A DNA stretch of 64,000 nucleotides from the NCBI GenBank assembly GCA_947451525.1, contig CANFZM010000008.1:58894-122893 (forward strand), written 5' to 3'. Positions 1 through 7,298 of the stretch are shown one piece after another. This stretch comes from Flavobacteriaceae bacterium (GTDB lineage: Bacteria > Bacteroidota > Bacteroidia > Flavobacteriales > Flavobacteriaceae). Position 1 is the first letter of the stretch; the number at the start of each line of letters is the position of its first letter. Under the pieces are notes generated by a model. The model ran no database searches, had not been told where the DNA came from, and saw nothing but the letters and a program-made list of their open reading frames with translations. The position numbers and the translations under genes are program-made.

Positions 1-152
1 CTTGGTATTTTATAAAATCGTTATTCATAATTTTGTAACTAAAACGCTAAGTCTCGAAGTTTTTTAATTTGTAGCAAATTTAGGAATTTCGATTCAACTC
101 AAAGGTTTATTAAGATTTTTTTATTAACGAGTATAAATGCCTTACAAATATT

Positions 153-160
153 TATATTTG
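153..160 (+). promoter_or_regulatory. -7 promoter box of the amylase gene
   Basis: TATATTTG fits the Bacteroidetes -7 consensus TANNTTTG exactly and lies 24 bases before the ATG at 185. I see no convincing -33 element. Confidence 0.6.
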
Positions 161-184
161 CGTCCTTATGTCAAATAGTATCTC

Positions 185-2053
185 ATGAAAAAATTACTAG
201 TTTTTGCTTTAGTTGGGCTTTCGCTTGCAGGCAATTCGCAGATTAAAAAAAACAATTCAAACCCTAAAAATAAAAAAGTTACCGTTGTGGAAAAGAAGAA
301 AGTAGTCTATCAAGTTTTTACCAGATTGTTCGGAAATAAAAATACCACCAATAAACCTTGGGGAACAATTGCCAAAAATGGAGTAGGAAAATTTAACGAT
401 TTTACCGATACAGCCTTAACGGAAATTAAAGATCTTGGAGTGACGCACATTTGGTACACCGGAGTTCCTCACCATGCTTTGGTGAATGATTATACTAAAT
501 ACGGAATTTCTAACGACGACCCTGAAGTGGTTAAAGGTCGTGCAGGTTCGCCTTATGCCGTGAAGGATTACTATAATGTAAATCCGGATTTGGCGGTAGA
601 TCCAGCCAAACGATTGGAAGAATTTGAAGCCTTAATTGCACGCACCCACAAACACGGATTGAAAGTAATTATCGATATCGTTCCTAATCATATTGCTCGA
701 AAATATATCGGATTGACCAATCCTGCTGGCGTTCGTGATTTTGGTGCCGATGATAATACGAATGTGGAATACGATAGAAACAACAACTTTTATTACGTTC
801 CTGGACAGCATTTTCAAGTGCCAACTTCCGATTCGTACAAGCCTTTAAATGGAGAAGCAAATCCATTAATTGACGGCGCATTTGATGAAAATCCAGCAAA
901 ATGGACCGGTAATGGTTCGCGTATGGCAAAGCCAGATATAAACGATTGGTACGAAACGGTGAAGGTTAATTACGGAATTCGCCCAGACGGTTCTAAAGAT
1001 TTTCCGGAATTGCCAGATGGTTTTGAACACAAATCCTATAAAGAACATTTTGATTTTTGGAAAGATAAAGACGTGCCTAGTTCTTGGAAAAAATTCCGAG
1101 ATATTGCTTTGTATTGGACTGCCAAAGGGGTAGATGGTTTCCGTTATGACATGGCCGAAATGGTTCCTTACGAATTTTGGAGTTTTATGAATTCATCTAT
1201 CAAAATGAAAAATCCGGATGCTTTTTTAATGGCAGAAGTGTACAATCCTAACGAATATAGAAACTATATTTATAAAGGAAAAATGGATTATTTGTATGAT
1301 AAAGTGGCTACTTACGATAAGTTAAAAGACATTATCCAAGGAAGATCCAATACCGATGGGCTTTCGGATATCCAACACAGTATGGCTGATATTGAGCACC
1401 ACATGCTTCACTTTTTGGATAATCACGATGAGCAACGTTTGGCTAGCCCAGAATTTGCAGGAAGTGGAGAAAACGGAAAACCGCTAATGGTAGTTTCTGC
1501 AACTATTGGTTCGTCTCCGACTATGGTTTATTTCGGACAAGAAGTTGGCGAAGCAGGAAATGAAAATGGCGGTTTTGGAACGCATTCTAGAACTTCAATT
1601 TTTGATTATGTTGGAGTGCCTAATCACCAACGCTGGATGAATGGAGGAAAATTTGACGGTGGGCAATTATCGCAAAGCGAAAAAGACTTGCGCGATTTTT
1701 ACAAACGATTGTTGCACTTTACCTTGAAAAGTGATGCTTTGATGGGACAGTTCCAAGAAATACAAGGAGTTAACCGACATGAAACTGCCAATTACGATGA
1801 GAAAATCTATTCGTATGTGCGTTGGTCGGCTACCGAAAAATTGATTGTAGTGGCTAATTTTTCTAAAGACCACAGTTGTACTTTCGATTTAAAAGTACCT
1901 GCCGATGTGATTGCTAAATGGCAGTTGCACGATGGTACTTATCCTGTAAAAGACCAACTTTATGGAAGTACCTCTACTTTAAAAGTTGCCAATGGAGTTG
2001 GAGTGCTGCATGTTTCTATTAAGGGAACCGAAAGTTTTATATTTAAATTGTAA
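185..2053 (+). CDS. Secreted alpha-amylase family glycoside hydrolase (GH13)
   Basis: This 622-aa protein should hydrolyse alpha-1,4-glucans outside the cytoplasm. Residues 1-19 form a signal peptide ending LAGNSQ. The catalytic (beta/alpha)8 barrel starts near residue 40 (VVYQVFTRLFGNK). The GH13 signatures are visible: the nucleophile Asp322 in GFRYDMAE, the acid/base Glu351 in LMAEVYNP, and Asp415 in FLDNHDEQ. A beta-sandwich C-terminal domain follows from about residue 530. The gene stands alone behind a TATATTTG box and ends at a bidirectional terminator. The family is certain; the exact substrate is not. No T9SS tail is visible, so a periplasmic location is likely. Confidence 0.93.
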   Translation: MKKLLVFALVGLSLAGNSQIKKNNSNPKNKKVTVVEKKKVVYQVFTRLFGNKNTTNKPWGTIAKNGVGKFNDFTDTALTEIKDLGVTHIWYTGVPHHALVNDYTKYGISNDDPEVVKGRAGSPYAVKDYYNVNPDLAVDPAKRLEEFEALIARTHKHGLKVIIDIVPNHIARKYIGLTNPAGVRDFGADDNTNVEYDRNNNFYYVPGQHFQVPTSDSYKPLNGEANPLIDGAFDENPAKWTGNGSRMAKPDINDWYETVKVNYGIRPDGSKDFPELPDGFEHKSYKEHFDFWKDKDVPSSWKKFRDIALYWTAKGVDGFRYDMAEMVPYEFWSFMNSSIKMKNPDAFLMAEVYNPNEYRNYIYKGKMDYLYDKVATYDKLKDIIQGRSNTDGLSDIQHSMADIEHHMLHFLDNHDEQRLASPEFAGSGENGKPLMVVSATIGSSPTMVYFGQEVGEAGNENGGFGTHSRTSIFDYVGVPNHQRWMNGGKFDGGQLSQSEKDLRDFYKRLLHFTLKSDALMGQFQEIQGVNRHETANYDEKIYSYVRWSATEKLIVVANFSKDHSCTFDLKVPADVIAKWQLHDGTYPVKDQLYGSTSTLKVANGVGVLHVSIKGTESFIFKL

Positions 2054-2135
2054 CATAATTTTTTTGCCACCTATTTTACGGATTGCATCGATTTTAAAAT
2101 AAGTTGGATGTAATTCGAAGTGAAAAATAAAAAGT

Positions 2136-2168
2136 AACCCTCGCAGGATGATGAATTTTGCGAGGGTT
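2136..2168. terminator. Bidirectional terminator
   Basis: The arms AACCCTCGCA and TGCGAGGGTT form a 10-bp perfect stem between two convergent genes, the amylase and the four-helix-bundle gene. Confidence 0.8.
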
Positions 2169-2175
2169 ATTTATT

Positions 2176-2676
2176 TTAATCTTCCCCATCGTCAAAATCA
2201 AGGAAATCATTTAAATCGAAGTCATCGTCGTCAAACAATTCTCCATCAATTGGCGGAACTGCTCCAGGTGGATTAAATAATCCCCACTCATCCCAATAAT
2301 AATTGGTAGTATCAAAACTTTCTACCCAAGCAATAAACAACAATCGGAATTCGTCTATTTCTTTACGAATAAGTTTTACATATTCTAAATCTTTGTAATT
2401 TTCATGAAATCGTAAACTACCCACTTGTGTATATAAATGCATTGCATGATCTCTTATTATTGCTGCATTTTGCATTCGGATGCTATATAAATCGCCACCT
2501 TCTGCACCAGCAATTTTAGCCGGAATTAGCATAGCATCTTCCAGCATAAATCCTTTAGTTGCTTGAATATATTCATCCTCTTCGGGTAAGGAAGCAACTA
2601 AACTTTCAACTAGTTTATAAATATACATGCCTTTTTGATATAAAGGTAAATCGTGGGTTTTATCTGATTTTGCCAT
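2176..2676 (-). CDS. Four-helix-bundle protein (S23/IVS-like) with acidic tail
   Basis: This 166-aa protein has no certain function. Residues 8-125 resemble the four-helix-bundle family of proteins encoded in 23S rRNA intervening sequences: an IYKLVESLVASLP first helix, a central IPAKIAGAEGG turn where that family has IPANIAEG, and a long amphipathic third helix. The last 30 residues are almost all Asp, Glu and Phe (DDDDFDLNDFLDFDDGED), which looks like a charged interaction tail. It was probably the original neighbour of secA before the island between them arrived. The fold assignment rests on pattern only and no enzymatic role is implied. Confidence 0.6.
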   Translation of the reverse strand: MAKSDKTHDLPLYQKGMYIYKLVESLVASLPEEDEYIQATKGFMLEDAMLIPAKIAGAEGGDLYSIRMQNAAIIRDHAMHLYTQVGSLRFHENYKDLEYVKLIRKEIDEFRLLFIAWVESFDTTNYYWDEWGLFNPPGAVPPIDGELFDDDDFDLNDFLDFDDGED

Positions 2677-2732
2677 ATTTAAAGTTTTAAATTTGTCTAA
2701 TCCTTAAATTGTTAATTTAAAAGAGAGTTAAA

Positions 2733-2788
2733 GTTAATAAAAAAATCCCCAACTGTTTATCACAATTGGGGATTTAAAATTTATTTAG
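2733..2788. repeat. Left direct repeat, copy of the secA terminator region
   Basis: This copy matches 8242-8304 from gttaat through the hairpin to aaatttatttag. It shows four substitutions and one 7-base length difference in the A-run. The identity runs past the hairpin, which favours a true duplication over two independent terminators. Confidence 0.7.
2743..2775 (-). terminator. Terminator of the 72/139-aa operon
   Basis: The arms AAATCCCCAA and TTGGGGATTT form a 10-bp stem just downstream of the 139-aa gene on the minus strand. It is near-identical to the secA terminator. Confidence 0.75.
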
Positions 2789-2792
2789 AAAA

Positions 2793-3212
2793 TCATAAAC
2801 TACTTAAATTTCTTAAATGGACTAAATCATGAAGCCTTCGTGAATTGGTTCTAGAAAGTGTCATAAAGAACATAGACATAAAATCAAGTAGTTTAATTTC
2901 TTTTCTAAATTTCTTAAATTCAAAAATTTCATTACTTGCCTTAGACATACTAACAATATGAACATTAGTATTGCTTTTTAATTCATTATATTTATGGTAC
3001 TCTTCTAATTCAAAACCTATCATCAAAATAATTACAATTGTTATTTTATCATTAGAAACTTCAATAGAATAAGTATTTGGAATAATTTTAAGTTTTTTGT
3101 ATTCTTTGAAATCAACCATATAAGCAAGAGTTTGATTAATATCTTTGTTTTTTAACAGATCAAATAAACTGCAATGATGTAAACTGCGATAAATAAATTC
3201 AAAATTCCCCAT
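2793..3212 (-). CDS. Unknown 139-aa island protein
   Basis: I do not recognise a family. The protein is soluble, with a beta-rich centre (ITIVIILMIGFELEEYHKYNE, about residues 56-77) and a basic C-terminal helical region rich in Lys and Arg. It lacks a signal peptide. The gene lies three bases behind the 72-aa membrane protein gene, so the two should be co-transcribed from the operator-bearing promoter near 3490-3525. It ends a few bases before the left copy of the secA terminator. Its placement makes it the last gene of the WYL-linked group. Confidence 0.6.
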   Translation of the reverse strand: MGNFEFIYRSLHHCSLFDLLKNKDINQTLAYMVDFKEYKKLKIIPNTYSIEVSNDKITIVIILMIGFELEEYHKYNELKSNTNVHIVSMSKASNEIFEFKKFRKEIKLLDFMSMFFMTLSRTNSRRLHDLVHLRNLSSL

Positions 3213-3215
3213 AAT

Positions 3216-3434
3216 TTAAAATATTCCTCCTCCCATTGCTAATCTAATTACACCTACAATTATTACAATAGTGCAAATTTTCTTCCCACTTTCTGCATTA
3301 GATACGCTACTAATTATTAAGCCAACAACAGCCATGGGAACAACAATCCAATTTAACCAACCTAATAATGGTATAAATGCTAATAGCATAGCCGACAAAC
3401 AGATGATTCCTAGAATTAATGAAATTGTTTTCAT
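3216..3434 (-). CDS. Small two-helix membrane protein
   Basis: This 72-aa protein is almost entirely hydrophobic. Helix one covers about residues 4-40, possibly as two passes broken at PLLGWLNW, and the last helix is at about 53-70 (CTIVIIVGVIRLAMGGG). A short hydrophilic loop SNAESGKK separates them. No family is recognised. The gene heads a two-gene operon with the 139-aa gene and has a WYL-type operator upstream, with a leader of roughly 50 bases. In a regulated island such a protein could be a membrane effector, but that is a guess. Confidence 0.6.
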   Translation of the reverse strand: MKTISLILGIICLSAMLLAFIPLLGWLNWIVVPMAVVGLIISSVSNAESGKKICTIVIIVGVIRLAMGGGIF

Positions 3435-3489
3435 AAATTTTATAATAAAATTTTGCCTACTCTAGTTGGTTTTCGGCTTACCCATAGCA

Positions 3490-3497
3490 CAAAGAAA
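3490..3497 (-). promoter_or_regulatory. Probable -7 box of the 72/139-aa operon
   Basis: On the minus strand this reads TTTCTTTG, seven of eight matches to TANNTTTG. It sits nine bases from the operator edge, the same spacing as at the three other operator-bearing promoters of the island. Confidence 0.5.
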
Positions 3498-3506
3498 GTA
3501 CGGGAG

Positions 3507-3525
3507 AGTGCCAAAGGGTGTCGTT
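3507..3525. promoter_or_regulatory. WYL-type operator, copy 4
   Basis: The inverted repeat reads AGTGCCA-N5-TGTCGTT with the same AAGGG spacer as copy 2. One half-site base departs from the GACA...TGTC core (GCCA), making this the weakest of the four copies. Confidence 0.65.
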
Positions 3526-3533
3526 GTAAAAAA

Positions 3534-4100
3534 TTATTTTATATTGGTATAATTTTGGTAAATTACTTTTAGTTCCATCCAAATTTCATCAATGTTGCAT
3601 AAATCAAAAAAGGTTAAAATAGTATGGTCGTATAAATGATGAAATGTGCAACAGTGTTCTGTTTTTTGGATTGGTAGGTTTGCTTCAAATTCATAAAAAT
3701 CCAGTTTTTTATACATCATATCATCTTGAAAATCCATAAAATTACAAGATATTTCAAAAAATGGATTTCCTTCTAAATCAGGGTCAAATTTTTCATAGTA
3801 GTTCTTGTTCCAACATTCCAATGTTATTTCTATTTCAAAATCATCAATCAATTGATTCTTTACTAATTCTTTACATTGTGTTTTAATATTTCGATATAAC
3901 GAGAACATTCTTTTTTCTTCATCAAAAAGCTTCTTGTTTAAAAGCAATAATCGATTACAATTAATCACGTTCAGTTCAAATTTGGAATTGACTTTGTTAT
4001 TTCTTTCCAACAGTTTCATCTGTTCTTGCATTGTTAACTGAGAATGCTTTTTCTGAATATTTTTAATAAAATTTATTTCCAGATTTCGATTGAGTATCAT
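3534..4100 (-). CDS. Unknown 188-aa island protein
   Basis: I recognise no family. The protein is soluble. Its N-terminal half is helical and rich in Lys and Asn, and the C-terminal half has aromatic and acidic strands with a HCCTFHHLYDH cluster of Cys and His that could bind metal. The start is placed at the ATG at 4100. A longer frame begins with TTG at 4118, but that TTG lies inside the -7 box. The gene is monocistronic, with its own WYL-type operator upstream in the same geometry as the WYL gene (16 bases from box to ATG in both). Confidence 0.65.
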   Translation of the reverse strand: MILNRNLEINFIKNIQKKHSQLTMQEQMKLLERNNKVNSKFELNVINCNRLLLLNKKLFDEEKRMFSLYRNIKTQCKELVKNQLIDDFEIEITLECWNKNYYEKFDPDLEGNPFFEISCNFMDFQDDMMYKKLDFYEFEANLPIQKTEHCCTFHHLYDHTILTFFDLCNIDEIWMELKVIYQNYTNIK

Positions 4101-4115
4101 TCTATTTTTTTTTAA

Positions 4116-4123
4116 CAAATGTG
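4116..4123 (-). promoter_or_regulatory. -7 box of the 188-aa gene
   Basis: On the minus strand this reads CACATTTG, seven of eight matches to TANNTTTG, nine bases from the operator edge. It overlaps the upstream TTG and thereby decides the start at 4100. Confidence 0.55.
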
Positions 4124-4132
4124 AAAGTTATG

Positions 4133-4151
4133 AATGTCAAAGAGTGACGTT
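4133..4151. promoter_or_regulatory. WYL-type operator, copy 3
   Basis: The inverted repeat AATGTCA-N5-TGACGTT has six of seven pairs. Relative to the other copies both half-sites changed together (GACA/TGTC became GTCA/TGAC), so symmetry was kept by a paired substitution. Confidence 0.65.
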
Positions 4152-4180
4152 ATAATAAAATGTTTTAACATTTTTTCTGC

Positions 4181-5095
4181 TTATATATCAATAAGCAAAT
4201 TATCAAACATAGCTTTAGAACCATCAAATTGTACTCTAATTGTTTCGAGATTCCCAAAACTATTTTTGGTGATAATAATTTCAGCTTCACCTGCTGTTGG
4301 CAATTCTTCTTCATCATCCCATTCCTCAATTTTGTAATATTCAGGTCTGTATAAAAGCAAGATCAAATCTGCAAAAGTATCTATTGGAGCATGTTTTCTT
4401 AAATCGGACAATAATGGACGCCGACAATACGATTTATCTAATTCATTTATTTGTAAATTAAAATCAACAAGAAGAAGTATGGTGCTATTATATTTTTCGG
4501 CTAATTTTTTTAATTGAAAAGAAATTTTGGTCAATTCTTTTTTATTTAGAATTTTACCTGCTAAGTCTTTTTTGTTTTTGGCAATGAATTTTAAAGAATC
4601 TATTATAATTATTTTTGGGAAATCAGAGAGTGAGCATGATAAAGTATATTCAATATCTGATACAGTCAAAAAAGGGTAATCAAAAATAGATAAAGGTGCA
4701 TTTTTTATTTCTTCATTTTTCTTTGAAACAAGTTTGATTTCAGTATCATTGAGCAAACCTAAACGTAACTTTTCGTTAGAAATATTAGTTTGTTGTGCAA
4801 TAATTTTTATTATTAATTGTTGGCTAGAAATTTCTAATGAGAAAAAAGCAATGGAACATTTATTTTCAATCGCCATTTTTTTAATTAGGGATACTGCAAA
4901 TGATGTTTTCCCCATTCCTGAAACGGAACCAACAAGAATTAATTGGGAAGGTTTAAACCCTTTGGTTATTGTATCTAATTTTTCAAATCCAGATAAAATT
5001 CCAGTCTGGTTATCATCATTTTTAGAAATACGGAATAAATTTTCGCTAAATTTTTCTGCTTGTTCTTGTATTGTTTGAAACTCTGTAAAAACCAT
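4181..5095 (-). CDS. Stand-alone DnaB-type RecA-fold ATPase
   Basis: The 304 residues correspond to the C-terminal motor domain of replicative helicase DnaB without the N-terminal domain. The start matches the DnaB linker end (TGILSGFEKLDTITKGF). Walker A is SGMGKTS (59-65), the catalytic Glu is E88 in FSLE, Walker B is IIIID (162-166), and the C-terminal LYRPEYYKIEEWDDEE segment (248-263) is nearly that of Bacteroidetes DnaB. Conserved motifs have drifted: the usual SQLNR is VDFNLQ (210-215), DYLQ is DSLK, and RESGAIEQDAD is RKHAPIDTFAD. ATP binding is likely, but helicase activity is doubtful. It has its own operator and promoter, so it is probably co-regulated with the WYL gene. Confidence 0.8.
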   Translation of the reverse strand: MVFTEFQTIQEQAEKFSENLFRISKNDDNQTGILSGFEKLDTITKGFKPSQLILVGSVSGMGKTSFAVSLIKKMAIENKCSIAFFSLEISSQQLIIKIIAQQTNISNEKLRLGLLNDTEIKLVSKKNEEIKNAPLSIFDYPFLTVSDIEYTLSCSLSDFPKIIIIDSLKFIAKNKKDLAGKILNKKELTKISFQLKKLAEKYNSTILLLVDFNLQINELDKSYCRRPLLSDLRKHAPIDTFADLILLLYRPEYYKIEEWDDEEELPTAGEAEIIITKNSFGNLETIRVQFDGSKAMFDNLLIDI

Positions 5096-5104
5096 TTTTA
5101 TTTG

Positions 5105-5112
5105 TAAATTTA
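5105..5112 (-). promoter_or_regulatory. -7 box of the DnaB-like gene
   Basis: On the minus strand this reads TAAATTTA, seven of eight matches to TANNTTTG, nine bases from the operator edge and ten bases before the ATG at 5095. Confidence 0.55.
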
Positions 5113-5121
5113 ATAGTAGAG

Positions 5122-5140
5122 AGTGACAAAGGGTGTCGTA
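5122..5140. promoter_or_regulatory. WYL-type operator, copy 2
   Basis: The inverted repeat AGTGACA-N5-TGTCGTA keeps the GACA...TGTC core exactly, with spacer AAGGG. It lies where the -33 region of the DnaB-like promoter should be. Confidence 0.7.
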
Positions 5141-5157
5141 GTAATAGATATTTATAA

Positions 5158-5181
5158 AAAAGGAGGCTTTTGCCTCCTTTT
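5158..5181 (-). terminator. Terminator of the UDG-like operon
   Basis: The arms AAAAGGAGGC and GCCTCCTTTT around a TTTT loop form a strong hairpin downstream of the minus-strand UDG-like gene. It separates that operon from the operator of the DnaB-like gene. Confidence 0.8.
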
Positions 5182-5264
5182 AGTTAATTTTAGTTATGTT
5201 TATATTTTTAGGTAAAGGCTTCACAAACTTCTTATCTTCCATTAAGACAAAGTAGGCTGTCAAA

Positions 5265-5978
5265 TTAATTTTTTGTTTCCTCCAGCCATTTACAAATCTT
5301 GAGCACAAAATTTTCTTTATTCTTTCTTTCTGGATGATATGTTCTCAATATATCACAAATTATTTTTCCATTAATATCTATGTATTTTCTATGAAACCAA
5401 CATTCAAAATCATTATCTACAACATCAATAATATTAATACAATCTTTAGGTTTATAGTTTTTAATAAACTCATCATATTTTCTTGCTGTATAAAATATGA
5501 TTCTTTTAGGTTTTAAAATGTCAACCTCTTTCCAAATTACAGCTAAATCATCAATGCAACATTTTTTCATACTATAAGAAGTTGCATCTTGAGTTGATTC
5601 ATTATTACATTTAACAATATTTGATAAAGCAACATAATTTTTACCAATATCAAAAGAACCAAAATGAGTCTTAATAATTTCATGCGTATATGAATAAAAA
5701 GCTCTTCTTGTTGAATATTCTTCTTTAAGAGCTATGCTTTCACTTCCAAAATCTGTAGCATCCATAAATAATGAATTAACTGAAAGTTCTCCAGGCGAAC
5801 CAACTGCATTTTTTCCTATAAACATTATAGTATTGTCTAAATTATTAAAATTTTCACTAGAATAATAAATCGAAAGTGGTAGTGTTAATAAACTTTCATT
5901 AGCTTTACATTTTAAACAAATATCATTTTTTCCAATTAAAATTTGTTCGTACATTTTAAATATTTGATTTTTCATCAT
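5265..5978 (-). CDS. Uracil-DNA-glycosylase-superfamily-like protein
   Basis: This 237-aa protein matches the pattern of iron-sulphur (family 4-like) uracil-DNA glycosylases. There is an N-terminal C21-x2-C24 pair, a TIMFIGKNAVGSPGE segment where the family has FVGEAPG, a YVALSNIVKC segment (115-124), a second cysteine pair C124-x15-C140, a PKRIIFYT strand, and a C-terminal RTYHPER that fits the catalytic His-Pro motif. The active-site motif GEAPG is altered, so the substrate is uncertain. The gene lies two bases behind the 187-aa gene and is probably co-translated with it. Assignment to the superfamily is likely; glycosylase activity is inferred only. Confidence 0.62.
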   Translation of the reverse strand: MMKNQIFKMYEQILIGKNDICLKCKANESLLTLPLSIYYSSENFNNLDNTIMFIGKNAVGSPGELSVNSLFMDATDFGSESIALKEEYSTRRAFYSYTHEIIKTHFGSFDIGKNYVALSNIVKCNNESTQDATSYSMKKCCIDDLAVIWKEVDILKPKRIIFYTARKYDEFIKNYKPKDCINIIDVVDNDFECWFHRKYIDINGKIICDILRTYHPERKNKENFVLKICKWLEETKN

Positions 5979-5980
5979 AA

Positions 5981-6544
5981 TTAATAATTTCTATTTGCAC
6001 AAATTAATGCGCATTGATGCGCATATTCTTTTGATTTACCATTAACTAATTCATTCTTAAAGATATCAGAACAATCTAATGCTTTTTCAACTCTGCCTAT
6101 AATATCAGTTTGAATTTCAAATAAATATAGGTAATATTTTTCAAAGTACTCATCTTCTCCTAAAGTTTTGCAATGAATTAATAATTCTTTTTTAGCTAAT
6201 TCATAATTTTTCTTGATTAAATTGTGATAAGAAAAATATATTGCTCGTTCACCTTCTTCTGATTGGTCAACTATTATTTGAGCCCATTCTTCACCATGTC
6301 CTTTTGCTATTTCTTCTAAAAAAACAACTAATCTCATCATTGCAACATCTAATGCCATGTCTTGAACTGAATCACCATTTTCAAATTCATCATCTTTCCA
6401 ATCCTTATGTTCTTCAAACAATTCATCAAAACATATTTTGTAATTATCAAGAAACTTAAAAAAATACTTTTTATCAATATTTTTCTCATTAAAAAATACT
6501 TTTAGTTCTTCCTCTGTGTGCCGATTTTTTTTTCTACTTATCAT
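5981..6544 (-). CDS. Unknown 187-aa protein paired with the UDG-like gene
   Basis: I recognise no family. The sequence is strongly helical and acidic, with an SVQDMALDVAMMRLVVFLEEIAKG segment near residues 59-82 and a C-terminal GKSKEYAHQCALICAN helix. The latter resembles a motif seen in short Bacteroidetes hypothetical proteins. No membrane segment or signal is present. It is the first gene of a two-gene operon with the UDG-like gene. Its promoter has a perfect -7 box (TAGATTTG) but no WYL-type operator, so this pair seems to be regulated separately. Confidence 0.6.
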   Translation of the reverse strand: MISRKKNRHTEEELKVFFNEKNIDKKYFFKFLDNYKICFDELFEEHKDWKDDEFENGDSVQDMALDVAMMRLVVFLEEIAKGHGEEWAQIIVDQSEEGERAIYFSYHNLIKKNYELAKKELLIHCKTLGEDEYFEKYYLYLFEIQTDIIGRVEKALDCSDIFKNELVNGKSKEYAHQCALICANRNY

Positions 6545-6561
6545 GTTGAATATTTTTTTTG

Positions 6562-6569
6562 CAAATCTA
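6562..6569 (-). promoter_or_regulatory. -7 box of the 187-aa/UDG-like operon
   Basis: On the minus strand this reads TAGATTTG, a perfect match to TANNTTTG, 17 bases before the ATG at 6544. No operator lies at the position used in the other island promoters. Confidence 0.6.
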
Positions 6570-6580
6570 ATTTTATTTCA

Positions 6581-6820
6581 CTAATTCGGATAATTATGCC
6601 ACACTTTTTCCAGATGCTCCCAAGTGATTTGCATCCTTTCATCAATATAAAAGCAATCAATTTCACTTTTTAAACACCCTATAGAATGAATTATTCTGTG
6701 GTATTCTTTTGGCCAAACATTTGCCAAACAAATCATCAGCCATTATCCATCTCTTAACTCTTTGTCTTTTTTTGGTAATAATTCTTGATCCCATTGGTAT
6801 TTAAATTCTTGAGAGGTCAA
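6581..6820 (-). pseudogene. Frameshifted remnant of a small gene behind the exonuclease
   Basis: Three overlapping minus-strand frames read as one broken protein. The first runs from TTG at 6820 (TSQEFKYQWDQELLPKKDKE). It continues after a frame change as RWIMADDLF, and after another as ICLANVWPKEYHRIIHSIG, ending EHLEKVWHNYPN at a TAG at 6581. The pieces have protein-like composition and together give roughly 80 residues. They lie directly behind the exonuclease stop. I recognise no family. Chance frames are possible, but the last piece is unusually protein-like. Confidence 0.42.
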
Positions 6821-6824
6821 AAGT

Positions 6825-7298
6825 TTATTTTTTTAAATGATTTAGATATAATTTAGCACAAGCCTTTGCATCGCTTAATGCATCGTGGTGGTTTAGCGGT
6901 ATTTCGTATTCTTGACATAAAGCTGCCAAATTGCTTTTATATATTTTGTAGGTGCAGTATTTTTGATATTCGGGTGCTTCCATTCCGTAATATTCGAGAG
7001 TTTTCTGGAGCACAGGAAAGTCAAATCCAAAGCCATTATGAGCTACTACATTTTGGTTGGTAATATAAGGTTCCATAATATGCCAAACTTGGTTAAATGT
7101 TGGTGATTTACTTGTCATTTTTGGAGTAATACCATGTATTTCAATAAAATTTTTCCAATAGTAGTTATTGGGTGGTTGTACTAATAAATTAATTTCTTTG
7201 GTTATTATACCATTTTCCACTCGTATTAATCCTATCTGACAAATACTCCAACGATAGCCTTGGGCGGTTTCGAAATCTATTGCCGTGAATGTTTTCAT
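6825..7298 (-). CDS. 3'-5' exonuclease, DEDDh family
   Basis: The 157-aa protein has the DnaQ-like exonuclease fold. Exo I is AIDFETA (Asp8, Glu10), exo II is HNGFGFDFPVL near residues 87-97, and exo III is HHDALSDA near 138-145. These supply the acidic residues and His for two-metal catalysis. It has no polymerase or other domain. The ATG directly abuts the WYL stop codon, so the two are translated from one message and controlled by the same operator. A role in degrading or trimming DNA or RNA under WYL control is inferred. Confidence 0.82.
   Translation of the reverse strand: MKTFTAIDFETAQGYRWSICQIGLIRVENGIITKEINLLVQPPNNYYWKNFIEIHGITPKMTSKSPTFNQVWHIMEPYITNQNVVAHNGFGFDFPVLQKTLEYYGMEAPEYQKYCTYKIYKSNLAALCQEYEIPLNHHDALSDAKACAKLYLNHLKK

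Noticed and set aside
2176..2676. Avd-like accessory protein of a diversity-generating retroelement
   Set aside because: No reverse transcriptase or template repeat is nearby, and the helical-bundle similarity is generic.
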